Shown piece by piece: positions 43,866 through 44,352 of a DNA stretch of 44,352 bases. The number at the start of each line of letters is the position of its first letter. The stretch's first letter is position 1. The stretch comes from Gammaproteobacteria bacterium (GTDB taxonomy: Bacteria > Pseudomonadota > Gammaproteobacteria > Legionellales > Legionellaceae). The position numbers and the translations under genes are program-made. Location: contig JAPLRL010000006.1 in the NCBI GenBank assembly GCA_026399205.1, positions 1 through 44,352 of the forward strand, in the 5' to 3' direction. The notes below the pieces were generated by a model. It saw only the letters and a list, made by a program, of their open reading frames with translations, was not told the origin of the DNA and did not search any database.

Positions 43866-43890
43866 ATCGCCCGCGGCGAAGACCGCGGGG
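43866..43890. repeat. small CCGCGG palindrome
   Basis: GCCCGCGGCGAAGACCGCGG followed by GGC: arms CCCGCGG/CCGCGGG around a short loop. It is a relative of the GGATCCCGCGG repeats and lies just past the GIY-YIG fragment's stop. Confidence 0.6.
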
Positions 43891-43895
43891 CCCAT

Positions 43896-44057
43896 TCACT
43901 GAATTATATTGTGGTATAGATCTTGCCAATCAGGGTTCATTTTTTGAATCAGATCTATTTTCCATTGTCTTTTCCATTCCTTCAGCCGTTTCTCTCGAGC
44001 AGCAGCCAATTGAATGTCATTGAAAATTTCATAATAAACCAGTTTGGTAACGTTATA
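43896..44057 (-). pseudogene. C-terminal fragment of a GIY-YIG nuclease-family protein
   Basis: YNVTKLVYYEIFNDIQLAA, REKRLKEWKRQWKIDLI and NPDWQDLY match the second half of small UvrC-like GIY-YIG proteins, complete to the stop. The first ~40 residues with the GIY-YIG motif and catalytic Arg are absent; the open frame continues to 44144 through unrelated sequence. Inactive remnant. Confidence 0.8.
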
Positions 44058-44208
44058 TTGTGGAACATTGAAGTCACGTTTGCTGAGACCAGAATGCACC
44101 TTGGCGTTGAAACACAACGTCAGTGGTCGGATAACGCCATACAACGATGCACTCCGTCATTAATGGCGATGTACTCTATCTTAACTTTGATTGCTATAAA
44201 AATGATTG

Positions 44209-44352
44209 CATATTGCTCATAGGCAACTTTGTTAAATGTAGCAATAGAAGCCGTCGCTATAGGCAGCTTATACATATCCATAAACAACTGCTGGATCCGA
44301 TCCTCTGGTATCAAATGCTGATTTTGATAGTACACAACCCAAGAGCGAACTC
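44209..44352 (-). mobile_element. IS66-type transposase fragment (runs off the right edge)
   Basis: The frame VRSWVVYYQNQHLIPEDRI, QQLFMDMYKLPIATASIAT and FNKVAYEQ resembles the segment of IS66 TnpC transposases where a Y..QHLIP..R.Q..F.D.Y block precedes the catalytic core. Similarity stops near 44209, where GIY-YIG-side sequence begins. Only a piece is visible; whether an upstream part exists beyond the window is unknown. Confidence 0.7.

Overview
The window reads as an AT-rich (roughly 40% G+C by eye) gammaproteobacterial chromosome segment devoted to surface glycoconjugates. The many short palindromic repeats, several of them inserted in frame inside genes, and the decayed toxin-antitoxin and transposase remnants at the right edge suggest a host-associated lineage such as the Legionellales. 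That placement is an inference; no rRNA or housekeeping marker is present.

Layout. (1) 1-4425, minus strand: GDP-mannose 4,6-dehydratase, a Wzt-type O-antigen ABC ATPase with a C-terminal sugar-binding domain, and a methyltransferase whose C-terminus is a long coiled coil built from 126-bp tandem repeats and runs off the left edge. (2) 4638-11382: a GT2 glycosyltransferase with a homopolymer stretch, a decayed wzm copy, two paralogous GT4 glycosyltransferases, a coiled-coil protein and an AAA_14/DUF4143 ATPase. (3) 11590-23599, plus strand: a lipid-making cluster consisting of a complete single-module highly reducing polyketide synthase without thioesterase (KS-AT-DH-MT-ER-KR-ACP), an alpha-oxoamine synthase, a short-chain reductase, an MGDG-synthase-like glycosyltransferase, and a fatty-acid-hydroxylase/GT2 fusion. 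(4) 23848-35635, minus strand: a closely packed run with many overlapping genes, in transcription order GalU, UDP-glucose dehydrogenase, UDP-glucuronate 4-epimerase, a DevC/DevA/DevB-like tripartite ABC exporter, a NodT-type outer-membrane lipoprotein and three GT4 glycosyltransferases. (5) 35760-41343: the intact Wzm permease, an OafA-type O-acyltransferase with SGNH domain, and a sulfatase-fold membrane phosphotransferase-like protein with two tandem C-terminal repeat domains and a pentanucleotide microsatellite in front of its start codon. (6) 41344-44352: decayed HigA-type antitoxins, a RelE/HigB-like toxin gene cut by a repeat insertion, an intact-looking TumE/TumA-type pair, and fragments of a GIY-YIG protein and an IS66-type transposase.

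How it may work together. Clusters 3 and 4 face each other and can be read as one pathway. The PKS builds a (possibly methyl-branched) acyl chain; the alpha-oxoamine synthase releases it by decarboxylative condensation with an amino acid, giving a sphingoid-like amino ketone; the reductase makes the amino alcohol; the hydroxylase and the lipid glycosyltransferase modify it. The opposite operon supplies UDP-glucose, UDP-glucuronate and UDP-galacturonate, further glycosyltransferases and a Dev-type exporter with its outer-membrane channel. The PKS/oxoamine synthase/SDR trio resembles the RkpA/RkpG/RkpH genes of rhizobial K-antigen loci and the wcb genes of Burkholderia capsule loci; the Dev-type exporter recalls DevBCA-TolC export of PKS-derived heterocyst glycolipids in cyanobacteria. 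The combination seen here is the most interesting content of the window. Separately, Wzm/Wzt, Gmd, the methyltransferase and several glycosyltransferases suggest an ABC-transporter-dependent O-antigen with terminal methylation and a coiled-coil length ruler. No tRNA, rRNA or CRISPR array was seen.
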